In this document: piece after piece, positions 1 through 6,124 of the stretch
Position numbering within the stretch: position 1 is the stretch's first letter
Layout of the letters: each line of letters starts with the position of its first letter
Assembly (NCBI GenBank): GCA_027592105.1
Contig: JAQCLA010000070.1
Span: 1-10,375, forward strand
Length of the DNA: 10,375 nucleotides
Direction: 5' to 3'
Source of the DNA: Pseudomonadota bacterium
Lineage (GTDB): Bacteria; Pseudomonadota; Alphaproteobacteria; Rhodobacterales; Rhodobacteraceae
Notes under the pieces: generated by a model
Database searches by the model: none
What the model saw: the letters and a program-made list of their open reading frames with translations, nothing else
What the model was told of the DNA's origin: nothing
Translations under genes and position numbers: made by a program

Positions 1-51
1 ACGATGGTCATGATCTGGCCCTCCCAAGCCGTGCATCTGGACAATCTCTAG
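1..51 (+). CDS. C-terminal end of an upstream gene, possibly a sugar ABC transporter ATP-binding subunit (partial)
   Basis: Frame 1 is open from the window edge to a TAG at 49-51 and encodes TMVMIWPSQAVHLDNL. Only these 16 residues are visible, so identification is weak. The pattern of hydrophobic residues, then Trp-Pro, then Ala-Val-His-Leu, resembles the end of the C-terminal TOBE domain of UgpC/MalK-type sugar importer ATPases, which often finish in a 'W-P-x-x-A/V-H-L-F' strand. The context fits: the genes that follow look like intracellular amino-sugar catabolism, which in alphaproteobacteria is commonly fed by a carbohydrate ABC importer. The tail could also be a chance coding frame or another protein family. 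It is followed by about 50 bases before the regulator gene. Confidence 0.45.
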   Translation, partial: TMVMIWPSQAVHLDNL

Positions 52-65
52 CGGCCGCGTCAGAC

Positions 66-90
66 TAGATCAATGGTATATCAATTTTGA
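66..90 (+). promoter_or_regulatory. Candidate operator/promoter upstream of the GntR regulator
   Basis: This AT-rich patch stands out in otherwise GC-rich sequence. It contains TGGTATATCA (74-83), an imperfect palindrome matching its own complement at 8 of 10 positions, and a direct repeat ATCAAT (69-74 and 80-85) spaced 11 bp, one helical turn. HutC-subfamily GntR regulators often bind short palindromes with TGGTxTA-type half-sites, so autoregulation by the adjacent regulator is plausible. TATATC at 77-82 could also serve as a -10 element, but I see no convincing -35. The functional reading is inference. Confidence 0.35.
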
Positions 91-101
91 CTGGACAGCC
101 A

Positions 102-800
102 ATGCGCGGCGCGCTGCCCATCTATCTCAGGATCGCCGAGGGGCTGACACGCGACATCGCGGCGGGTCGGCTGGGCGTGGGTGAGCGGCTCCCGCCAGAA
201 CGCGCGATGGCCGCCGATCTGGGCGTCACTGTCAGCACTTTGCGCAAGGCGCTGGGGGTCTTGTCGGATCGCGATTTGCTGGAACGCCGCCAAGGATCGG
301 GCAATTACGTCAAGCAAGGCGATCTGCGCCAAGGCACTTATGCGCTGTTTCGCTTGGAGCGGCCTATGGGCGGCGGCCTTCCGACGGCCCAGCTGATGTC
401 TTTTGCCCGGCGGGCAAAGCCCGCCGATCTTCCCGAACTCGGCTCTGATGCGCCGGAGGCTTGGCATTTCCGGCGCATCCGCGCGCTCGACCACATCCCC
501 GTCGCGGTGGAGGATATCTGGCTCGATGGTCGCTTCACTGGACCACTGAGCGAGAAAAGCGTCTCGGAATCGCTATACCGCAGCTATCGCGAGATCTTGG
601 GCCTTCAAATCATGCGTGCCGAGGATCGCTTATCGGCTGGCCCCCTACCCGATTGGGCCGATGGCTGGCTGGACCAGCCCAAAGGCGCGATGATGGGGCT
701 TGCCCGCCGCCGGGCTTTCGATGCAGATGGCCGCGCGGCCGAGGTCTCGACCACATGGTTCGATCCGACCCGCGCCGCCTATGTGGCACGTATTCCATGA
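102..800 (+). CDS. GntR family (HutC subfamily) transcriptional regulator with UTRA domain
   Basis: This is a cytoplasmic DNA-binding repressor or activator, likely sensing an amino sugar or its phosphate. The N-terminal winged helix has the GntR signature: 'PIYLRIAEGL', then 'LPPERAMAADLGVTVSTLRK' as the recognition region, then 'LLERRQGSGNYV' as the wing. The remaining ~150 residues fit the UTRA effector domain, with 'RIRALDHIPVAVEDIWLD' in the middle and a C-terminal 'STTWFDPTRAAYVARI' strand. The total of 232 residues is normal for the family. I chose ATG at 102, preceded by GGACAG. A TTG at 87 in the same frame would add five residues but has no visible ribosome binding site. The gene sits between the putative transporter end and the catabolic genes, so it probably controls this operon and itself. 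The exact effector cannot be read from the sequence. Confidence 0.9.
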   Translation: MRGALPIYLRIAEGLTRDIAAGRLGVGERLPPERAMAADLGVTVSTLRKALGVLSDRDLLERRQGSGNYVKQGDLRQGTYALFRLERPMGGGLPTAQLMSFARRAKPADLPELGSDAPEAWHFRRIRALDHIPVAVEDIWLDGRFTGPLSEKSVSESLYRSYREILGLQIMRAEDRLSAGPLPDWADGWLDQPKGAMMGLARRRAFDADGRAAEVSTTWFDPTRAAYVARIP

Positions 801-807
801 CACAGCT

Positions 808-815
808 GGGGAGGG
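808..815 (+). promoter_or_regulatory. Ribosome binding site of the Gfo/Idh/MocA oxidoreductase
   Basis: GGGGAGGG lies 7 bases before the ATG at 823. It sets the start there, although the reading frame stays open well upstream, inside the regulator gene. Confidence 0.7.
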
Positions 816-822
816 CTGGCGC

Positions 823-1908
823 ATGATCCGTTACGGTATCATCGGTTCGGGCATGATGGGCCAAGAGCATGTTCGCAATATCGCGCTCTTGCCCGATGCG
901 GCGGTCACGGCCTTTGTCGAACCCGATCCGGGCATGGTGGCGCGCACCCGCGCGCTGGTGCCCCACGCCGCCCATGTCGCCGATATCGCGACACTTCTGG
1001 CGCGCGATGATGTGGATGCGCTGCTCATCGCCTCGCCCAACCACATGCATATCGGCCAGTTGACCCAGATCGCGGCGATCCGGCCCCTGCCCGTTCTGGT
1101 CGAAAAGCCGCTTTACACCGACGAGGCGCAATTGCCCGAACTGGAACGGCTGATGCGTGCCTATCCCGCGCCTGTCTGGGTCGCGATGGAATACCGCTAC
1201 ATGCCGCCTGTGCAGATGTTGCGCGACAAGGTGGCCGCGGCCACGGGCGGCATCCGCATGCTGTCGATCCGCGAGCATCGCTTTCCTTTTCTCGAGAAGG
1301 TGGGCGATTGGAACCGTTTCAACCGCAATACGGGCGGGACCTTGGTCGAGAAATGCTGCCATTTCTTCGACTTGATGCGGCTGATCCTTGATGACGAACC
1401 CCAGCGTGTCATGGCCAGCGCGGGCCAAGCCGTGAATCATCTCGACGAGCGCTATGAAGGCCAAACCCCCGATATCTGGGATCATGGCTATGTCATCGTC
1501 GATTTCGCTCGCGGCGCACGCGCCATGCTGGAATTGTGCATGTTCGCCGAAGGGTCGCGCTACCAAGAAGAGATTTCGGCCGTCGGCCCCTTGGGCAAGA
1601 TCGAGGCCTTGGTCCCCGGCCCCACGCGTTTTTGGAATGTCGACGCTGGCCCCGCCCCCACCCCACAGGTGATTATCAGCCCGCGCAACCCCACCGGGCC
1701 CATCGCACATGATGTGCCCGTCGATCCCGCCCTTTTGGCCGCAGGCGACCATAATGGCGCGACATTCTACCAACATCAGGGCTTTTTAGACTGTATCCGC
1801 ACGGGCCGCCGCCCCGATGTCACGCTGCGTGATGGCGCGCAGGCCGTGGCCATGGGGCGGGCGGCGCAGCGTTCGGCGCAAACCGGACAGGCTGTTTTAC
1901 TCGACTGA
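823..1908 (+). CDS. Gfo/Idh/MocA family NAD(P)-dependent oxidoreductase
   Basis: This is a predicted cytoplasmic 361-residue sugar or sugar-derivative dehydrogenase. The N-terminal Rossmann fold begins 'MIRYGIIGSGMMGQEH', giving the GxGxxG dinucleotide loop at residues 8-13. The family's EKP motif, whose lysine is catalytic, is at 94-96 ('VLVEKPL'). The C-terminal substrate domain carries 'GGTLVEKCCHFFDL' at about 171-184, the equivalent of the usual GG-x-L-x-D-x-G-x-H-x-x-D motif. His180 and Asp183 are kept, but Glu and Lys-Cys-Cys replace the common Asp and Gly. The ATG at 823 follows a strong GGGGAGGG and begins 22 bases after the regulator's stop. Position between the regulator and an amino-sugar kinase suggests it oxidises an amino sugar, a disaccharide or an acyl sugar taken up by the same operon. 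Substrate and cofactor preference are unknown. Confidence 0.9.
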   Translation: MIRYGIIGSGMMGQEHVRNIALLPDAAVTAFVEPDPGMVARTRALVPHAAHVADIATLLARDDVDALLIASPNHMHIGQLTQIAAIRPLPVLVEKPLYTDEAQLPELERLMRAYPAPVWVAMEYRYMPPVQMLRDKVAAATGGIRMLSIREHRFPFLEKVGDWNRFNRNTGGTLVEKCCHFFDLMRLILDDEPQRVMASAGQAVNHLDERYEGQTPDIWDHGYVIVDFARGARAMLELCMFAEGSRYQEEISAVGPLGKIEALVPGPTRFWNVDAGPAPTPQVIISPRNPTGPIAHDVPVDPALLAAGDHNGATFYQHQGFLDCIRTGRRPDVTLRDGAQAVAMGRAAQRSAQTGQAVLLD

Positions 1909-1929
1909 GCCATGGCATAGGCTGGCTGT

Positions 1930-2772
1930 ATGAACAGGCGCATCGACATCGGGATCGACGGGGGCGGCACGGGCTGCCGGGTGGCGCTTTCGGTCAATGG
2001 CCGCCCGGTGCATGAGACCACGGGCGGCCCCGCCAATATCGTCACCGACCCAGCCGGGGCCGAGGCCGCGATTAGGCTGGCCTTGAGTGCTGCTTTGGCC
2101 GCGGAGGGGCTTGATCTGGCCGATCTGCAAGATGCCCGCATCTGCGCCGGGCTTGCCGGCGGGCGGCTTGCCGGTGCGGCGGATCGCTTTGCCACGCGCC
2201 TGCCTTATCTTGCCTATGTGGTCGATGACAGCGTCACTGCCTTTGAAGGGGCATTGGGCGGGCGCGATGGCAGCTTGGCCAGCCTTGGCACCGGCAGTTT
2301 CTTTATCGCCAAGCAAAATGGTGTGATCCGCCATCACGGCGGTTGGGGCTTTCAGCTTGGCGACGAAGGCGGCGCTGCTTGGGCCGGGCGCATGGCGCTT
2401 TCCCTTTCTCTGCGCGCCTGTGACGGGCGCATGCCCGACGATCCCTTGGCGCATGCCTTGATGCAAGCCTGCGCCCCGCATCCGGTGTTATGGGCGCAAA
2501 CGGCAAAACCCGGGGATTTCGCCGATCTCATGCACATCATGGGCGCGTACCCCGAAAGCCCCATCGCGCAAAAGGTACAGGGCGCGGTGTTGCAGGTCTT
2601 GGTCGAAGGGCTCAGGGATTTGGGTCATCGGCCCGGCCAACCGCTTGTGGTCACAGGCGGATTGGGCACGCGCCTCGTGCCGCAGCTTCCCGCCGATCTG
2701 GTCAAGGATCTTTGCCCGCCACAGGGGCGCGCCCTTGATGGTGCATTGCAACTGGCGCGGGGCTTGCCATGA
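1930..2772 (+). CDS. BadF/BadG/BcrA/BcrD ATPase family sugar kinase, probable N-acetylglucosamine kinase
   Basis: This is a predicted ATP-dependent kinase of the ASKHA (actin-like ATPase/sugar kinase) fold, related to eukaryotic-type GlcNAc kinase. It probably makes N-acetylglucosamine-6-phosphate (or a related amino-sugar phosphate) for the downstream deacetylase. Visible motifs are the phosphate-1 loop 'IGIDGGGTG' (residues 7-15), a 'VVDDSVTAFEGALGG' segment with the candidate catalytic Asp99/Asp100, the phosphate-2 loop 'LGTGSF' (119-124), 'GGWGFQLGDEGG' (137-148), and a late 'VVTGGLGTRL' adenosine segment. The 280 residues are typical. The start lies 21 bases after the oxidoreductase stop, with only a weak ribosome binding site. 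The 3' end overlaps nagA by ATGA, so the two are probably translated together. BadF-family members also act on glucosamine or activate dehydratases; the pairing with NagA favours GlcNAc. Confidence 0.85.
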   Translation: MNRRIDIGIDGGGTGCRVALSVNGRPVHETTGGPANIVTDPAGAEAAIRLALSAALAAEGLDLADLQDARICAGLAGGRLAGAADRFATRLPYLAYVVDDSVTAFEGALGGRDGSLASLGTGSFFIAKQNGVIRHHGGWGFQLGDEGGAAWAGRMALSLSLRACDGRMPDDPLAHALMQACAPHPVLWAQTAKPGDFADLMHIMGAYPESPIAQKVQGAVLQVLVEGLRDLGHRPGQPLVVTGGLGTRLVPQLPADLVKDLCPPQGRALDGALQLARGLP

Positions 2773-3881
2773 GCTGGTTCACGGGCCTCGATGTTTTGGA
2801 TGCGACCGGCCTACACCGCGATATCGCGCTGCGCATCACCGCGGATGGGGCCGAGATTGCCCCGCGCGCGGGGCAAAGCGGCACGGATCTGTCGCGCGAT
2901 GGCACGCGGGCCTTGGTCACGCCGGGCCTTGTCGATCTTCAGGTCAATGGTGGTGCCGGGCGCTTGCTGGGCGATTTCACCACCATCGCCGATTTACAAG
3001 CCATGGACGTCGCCCATTGGGCCACTGGCACGGCGGCAGTTTTGCCCACGCTTATCTCGGACAGGCCCGAGGTGGTGCGCCGGGTCATTGATCTGATCGC
3101 ATCGGCGCAGCAAAGCTGCCCGGCCATTCTTGGCCTGCATCTGGAGGGGCCGCATCTGGCCGTGGCGGGCGCGCATGATCCGGCCATGCTCAGGCCGCTG
3201 ACGGATGACGATCTGGCGCTCTACCTCGCGGCGCGCCCGAGGTTGGGGGTGTTGATGATCACGCTCGCCCCCGAGATGGTGACCCAGGCGCAAATCGGCG
3301 CGCTGAACGATGCAGGGGTCATCGTTTCGCTCGGCCACACGGGCTGTGATTACGACATGGCCTGCGCGGCTTTCGCATCCGGCGCGCGGATGGCGACACA
3401 TTTGTTCAACGCCATGTCGGGGCTGCATCACCGCAATCCGGGGCTGGTCGGCGCGACGCTTGATTGCGCCATGCCCTATGGGCTGATCGCCGATGGCGTG
3501 CATGTCCACCCGGCCGCGCTGAAGATCGCGCTGGCCGCCCATGGGCCGGGCGCGGTTCTGGTCTCGGACGCGATGGCGTTGACCGGTTCGGCGGCGGATC
3601 ACTTCACCTTGGCAGGGCGACCCGTTTCTCGGCGCAACGGACGATTGGAACTGGCCGATGGCACCTTGGCGGGTGCGGATCTGACGCTGGTCAAGGCGGT
3701 CGAGAATATCGCCGCGTGGACAGATTGCGATCTGGCGAATGCCGCAGCGATGGCCACCGTGCGGCCCCTGGCTTTGACGGGGCGGGCGCATCCCACGCCA
3801 TCACGCTGGGTGATCTGGCAGGGCGGGCGCGCTACGGCGCGCATCGATTCATGCACGCTTTTGCCCTTGGCGCAGGCCTAA
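2769..3881 (+). CDS. nagA: N-acetylglucosamine-6-phosphate deacetylase
   Basis: This cytoplasmic amidohydrolase removes acetate from N-acetylglucosamine-6-phosphate to give glucosamine-6-phosphate. The 370 residues match the family length. Family landmarks run in order: 'TPGLVDLQVNGGAG' (51-64), with Gln in the HxH position as in E. coli NagA; 'LHLEGPHL' with metal-ligand Glu126; 'VSLGHTGCDYD' with His190; 'ATHLFNAMSGLHHRNPG' with His211 and substrate-contacting residues; 'GLIADGVHVHP' with His245; 'LVSDAMALTG' with catalytic Asp267; and 'GTLAGADLTLVKAVEN' near the end. The ATG overlaps the kinase stop (ATGA, 2769-2772), and a GGGG run sits just upstream. The gene ends with TAA at 3879-3881, overlapping the stop of the convergent VIT-family gene by 3 shared bases inside a 4-bp window. 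The operon's + strand coding ends here, with no hairpin terminator visible. Confidence 0.95.
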   Translation: MSWFTGLDVLDATGLHRDIALRITADGAEIAPRAGQSGTDLSRDGTRALVTPGLVDLQVNGGAGRLLGDFTTIADLQAMDVAHWATGTAAVLPTLISDRPEVVRRVIDLIASAQQSCPAILGLHLEGPHLAVAGAHDPAMLRPLTDDDLALYLAARPRLGVLMITLAPEMVTQAQIGALNDAGVIVSLGHTGCDYDMACAAFASGARMATHLFNAMSGLHHRNPGLVGATLDCAMPYGLIADGVHVHPAALKIALAAHGPGAVLVSDAMALTGSAADHFTLAGRPVSRRNGRLELADGTLAGADLTLVKAVENIAAWTDCDLANAAAMATVRPLALTGRAHPTPSRWVIWQGGRATARIDSCTLLPLAQA

Positions 3882-4597
3882 AGCGCCTGCCCCACCAAGG
3901 CACCGATCGCACTGGTCGCGGCCATGGCCAAGACGCCCCAAACCATCACGCGCAGCGTGGCACGGCGACGCGGCGCGCCACCGGCCTGCGCACCCAACGC
4001 CCCCAATGCGCCAAGGGCCAGCAAGGTCGCGACGCCCACCCAGATCTGTAAGCTGTCGAGCGGCGCGATCGCGCCCACGCCCAACGGCACCGATGCCCCC
4101 GCCGCAAAGGTCAGCGCCGAGACGATCGCTGCCTGCAAGGGGCGCGGCGGCGAGAGGTCGGTCAGACCGATCTCATCGCGCAGATGCGCGCCAAGCGCGT
4201 CGGCCTCGGTCAATTGCTCGGCCACTTCGCGCGCCAATTCCGGCGGAAGGCCGCGTGTCTCGTAGATCGCGGTCAACTCGTCCAATTCGCCCGCGGGGTT
4301 GCGCTTGAGTTCTGCCTTTTCTTTGCGGATATCGGCCTGTTCGACATCCTCTTGGCTCGAGACAGAGACATATTCCCCCGCCGCCATCGACAAGGCACCT
4401 GCCGCCATGCCAGCGGCCCCCGCCAACATGATCGTCACATGATCCCCTTCACCGGCCGCCACACCCATGATCAAGGATGCTGTCGACAAAATCCCGTCAT
4501 TGGCCCCCATCACAGCCGCGCGTAGCCAACCCGATCGGCCCGAGAGATGCGGCTCTTCATGGGCCGAGGGGATGCCGTGATTATCGGGGCGTGCCAT
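3878..4597 (-). CDS. VIT1/CCC1 family iron/manganese transporter
   Basis: This is a predicted 239-residue inner-membrane divalent-metal transporter. The family moves Fe2+ or Mn2+ out of the cytosol in exchange for protons. The N-terminal part has 'WLRAAVMGANDGILSTASL' (24-42) with the conserved Asp34 of the first membrane helix, then 'GALSMAAGEYVSVSSQED' (67-84) with Glu75 in the second helix pair. A cytosolic acidic segment follows (about 82-148) with spaced glutamates ('EKAELKR', 'EADALGAHLRDEIGL'), corresponding to the metal-binding domain. Three further hydrophobic helices fill the C-terminus, giving the usual five. The ATG at 4597 overlaps the TGA of the upstream FAD oxidase gene as TGATG, which decides the start over a TTG one codon earlier and suggests translational coupling. 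The metal transported cannot be told from sequence alone. Confidence 0.9.
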   Translation of the reverse strand: MARPDNHGIPSAHEEPHLSGRSGWLRAAVMGANDGILSTASLIMGVAAGEGDHVTIMLAGAAGMAAGALSMAAGEYVSVSSQEDVEQADIRKEKAELKRNPAGELDELTAIYETRGLPPELAREVAEQLTEADALGAHLRDEIGLTDLSPPRPLQAAIVSALTFAAGASVPLGVGAIAPLDSLQIWVGVATLLALGALGALGAQAGGAPRRRATLRVMVWGVLAMAATSAIGALVGQAL

Positions 4598-6003
4598 CAA
4601 CCAAGCCCCATCTTGCCGGGGTTCATGATATTGAGCGGGTCGATACCGCGCTTGATCGCCTGCATCATGACCATGGCCTCAGGGCCCAATTCGCGTTCAA
4701 GATATTTCGCCTTGCCCTGCCCGATGCCATGCTCACCCGTGCAGGTGCCATCCATCGAAATCGCCAGATCATTGAGCCATCCGACAAAGCCCTCGGCGCG
4801 ATGCACCTCGTCTGGGTTGTCCATATCGACCAACAAGAGGCAATGAAAGTTCCCATCGCCGACATGCCCGACAATGGGGGCGGTGATCCGATCGGCGGCC
4901 AGCTTTTCCTGCGCCGCAACCACACAATCGGCCAAGCGGCTGACCGGCACGCAGACATCGGTCGACAACCCCTTGGCGCCGGGGCGCAGTTGCAGACCCG
5001 CCCAATAGGCGTCATGGCGCGCTTGCCAGAGCTGGTTGCGCTCTTCCTCGCGCGTGGTGAAGGTGAAGCCCGATCCACCCATCTCGGCGGCGATATCGCC
5101 AAAGGCCTCGGCCTGTTCGGCGACGCCTGCCTCTGATCCATGGAACTCCAGCAACAAAAGCGGTGCCTCGGGCAAGGAGAGCTTGGAATAGGCATTGACC
5201 GCGCGCACCTGTAGCGCGTCGAGCAATTCGATCCGCGCCACGGGTAGCCCATATTGGATCGTCAATATCACCGCCCGACAGGCGGCATCGACCGACGGAA
5301 AGGAACAGGTCGCAGCCGAGATCGCCTCGGGTATGCCGCGCAGACGCAGGGTCAACTCGGTGATTAACCCCAATGTGCCTTCTGACCCGACCATCAGCCG
5401 GGTCAGATCATACCCGGCCGAGGTCTTGCGCGCACGCGCCGCCGTGGTGATCACCTCACCCGAGGGCAGCACCGCTTTCAACGCCAAGATATTGTCTTTC
5501 ATCGTGCCATAGCGAACCGCATTGGTGCCGCTGGCCCCTGTCGCCGCCATCCCCCCAAGCGAGGCATCGGCACCCGGATCAACCGAAAAGAACAGCCCCG
5601 TGTCGCGCAGATGGGTATTGAGCGCCTTGCGCGTCACGCCGGGTTGAACAGTGGCATCCATATCATCGGGGTTCACTGCAAGAATGGCGTTCATATTCTT
5701 GAAATCAATAGATATCCCGCCATGTGGCGCATTCACATGCCCCTCGAGCGACGAGCCGGTGCCGAAGGGGATCACAGGCACGCGATATTGCGCACAAATG
5801 CCCACAACCTTTTGCACCTCGGCCGTATCGCGCGGACAAAACACCGCATCCGGTGGCTGGTTGGTCAACCATGTGGTGGTATGCGCATGCTGATTGCGCA
5901 AGGCCTGCCCTGTCTCGATCCGTTCGCCGAAATGCTGTTTTAGAACGGCCAAACCCGTCGCAAGCCCGGCCTTGGATTGAGATTTTTCAATGGTGTCAGA
6001 CAT
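4597..6003 (-). CDS. FAD-linked oxidase, probable D-lactate dehydrogenase (cytochrome; GlcD/DLD family)
   Basis: This flavoprotein oxidises a 2-hydroxy acid, most likely D-lactate, to the 2-oxo acid and passes electrons to the respiratory chain from the inner face of the membrane. It has 468 residues. The PCMH-type FAD domain spans about 49-226, with 'VIPFGTGSSLEGHV' (77-90), 'VDPGADASLGGMAATGASGT' (141-160), and 'GYDLTRLMVGSEGTLGLITE' (197-216). The C-terminal substrate domain has 'VGHVGDGNFH' (378-387), whose histidines are metal ligands in DLD relatives, then 'CTGEHGIGQGK' (421-431) and a closing 'PLNIMNPGKM'. I chose the ATG at 6003, because AAGGGA sits 7 bases upstream; the open frame extends to 6087. 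The absence of glcE and glcF neighbours favours D-lactate dehydrogenase over a glycolate oxidase subunit, but other 2-hydroxy acids are possible. It is cotranscribed with the VIT gene. Confidence 0.88.
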   Translation of the reverse strand: MSDTIEKSQSKAGLATGLAVLKQHFGERIETGQALRNQHAHTTTWLTNQPPDAVFCPRDTAEVQKVVGICAQYRVPVIPFGTGSSLEGHVNAPHGGISIDFKNMNAILAVNPDDMDATVQPGVTRKALNTHLRDTGLFFSVDPGADASLGGMAATGASGTNAVRYGTMKDNILALKAVLPSGEVITTAARARKTSAGYDLTRLMVGSEGTLGLITELTLRLRGIPEAISAATCSFPSVDAACRAVILTIQYGLPVARIELLDALQVRAVNAYSKLSLPEAPLLLLEFHGSEAGVAEQAEAFGDIAAEMGGSGFTFTTREEERNQLWQARHDAYWAGLQLRPGAKGLSTDVCVPVSRLADCVVAAQEKLAADRITAPIVGHVGDGNFHCLLLVDMDNPDEVHRAEGFVGWLNDLAISMDGTCTGEHGIGQGKAKYLERELGPEAMVMMQAIKRGIDPLNIMNPGKMGLG

Positions 6004-6010
6004 GGCAAAT

Positions 6011-6016
6011 TCCCTT
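6011..6016 (-). promoter_or_regulatory. Ribosome binding site of the FAD-linked oxidase
   Basis: AAGGGA, read on the minus strand, lies 7 bases before the ATG at 6003. It argues against the more upstream in-frame starts. Confidence 0.65.
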
Positions 6017-6033
6017 GGGCGGATGTTGCGCGC

Positions 6034-6062
6034 ACTATTCCCCGCGCCTTGCGCGCGCGCAA
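6034..6062 (-). promoter_or_regulatory. Weak candidate promoter for the FAD oxidase-VIT unit
   Basis: Read on the minus strand, TTGCGC and AATAGT are separated by 17 bases and lie about 30 bases before the ATG at 6003. Matches to the sigma-70 consensus are poor (3/6 and 4/6). The -35 part lies inside the 16-bp palindrome at 6048-6063, which would suit an operator. This is inferred from position and spacing only. Confidence 0.25.
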
Positions 6063-6063
6063 G
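6048..6063. repeat. Perfect 16-bp palindrome CTTGCGCGCGCGCAAG in the divergent intergenic region
   Basis: The sequence equals its own reverse complement over all 16 bases. It lies midway between two divergent genes, where a dimeric regulator could control both. An alternating GC run of this kind could also adopt left-handed or cruciform DNA. No regulator gene is adjacent in the window. Confidence 0.6.
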
Positions 6064-6068
6064 CACCC

Positions 6069-6100
6069 TTGCCATGGCCGCCGCCATGACCTTTGATAAT
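6069..6100 (+). promoter_or_regulatory. Candidate promoter for the spermidine-synthase-like gene
   Basis: TTGCCA (6069-6074, 5/6 match to -35) and GATAAT (6095-6100, 5/6 match to -10) are the best pair in the divergent region. The 20-base spacer is longer than ideal. The start codon lies 25 bases past the -10. This is a weak call from consensus matching by eye. Confidence 0.3.
6073..6088. repeat. Inverted repeat CATGGC-CGCC-GCCATG
   Basis: Two perfect 6-base arms surround a 4-base spacer. Its centre is 25 bp from the centre of the 16-bp palindrome at 6048-6063. It falls between the candidate -35 and -10 of the + strand promoter and could be an operator or a leader hairpin. Function is unknown. 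Confidence 0.45.
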
Positions 6101-6114
6101 GCAACGACTGGGAT

Positions 6115-6118
6115 GGAG
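6115..6118 (+). promoter_or_regulatory. Ribosome binding site of the spermidine-synthase-like gene
   Basis: GGAG lies 6 bases before the ATG at 6125. This supports that start over the ATG at 6113, which lacks a well-spaced site. Confidence 0.6.
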
Positions 6119-6124
6119 CAGAAA

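Noticed and set aside
610..1776. Long open frame on the minus strand (388 codons) opposite the regulator and oxidoreductase
   Set aside because: The plus strand encodes two clear families over the same bases. The antisense protein has no recognisable domain and is rich in His, Arg, Gln and Asp, as expected for the complement of GC-rich codons.
2994..3791. 265-codon open frame antisense to nagA
   Set aside because: It lies fully inside nagA, has low-complexity Arg/Gln/His-rich composition and no family motif. It is a by-product of high GC in the third codon position.
4477..5136. Plus-strand open frame (219 codons) across the VIT/FAD oxidase junction
   Set aside because: It is antisense to two strongly supported genes and shows no domain.
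5990..6124. N-terminal extension of the spermidine-synthase-like protein up to 5990
   Set aside because: It would run through the divergent promoter region and into the FAD oxidase gene. A GGAG site marks the start at 6125.
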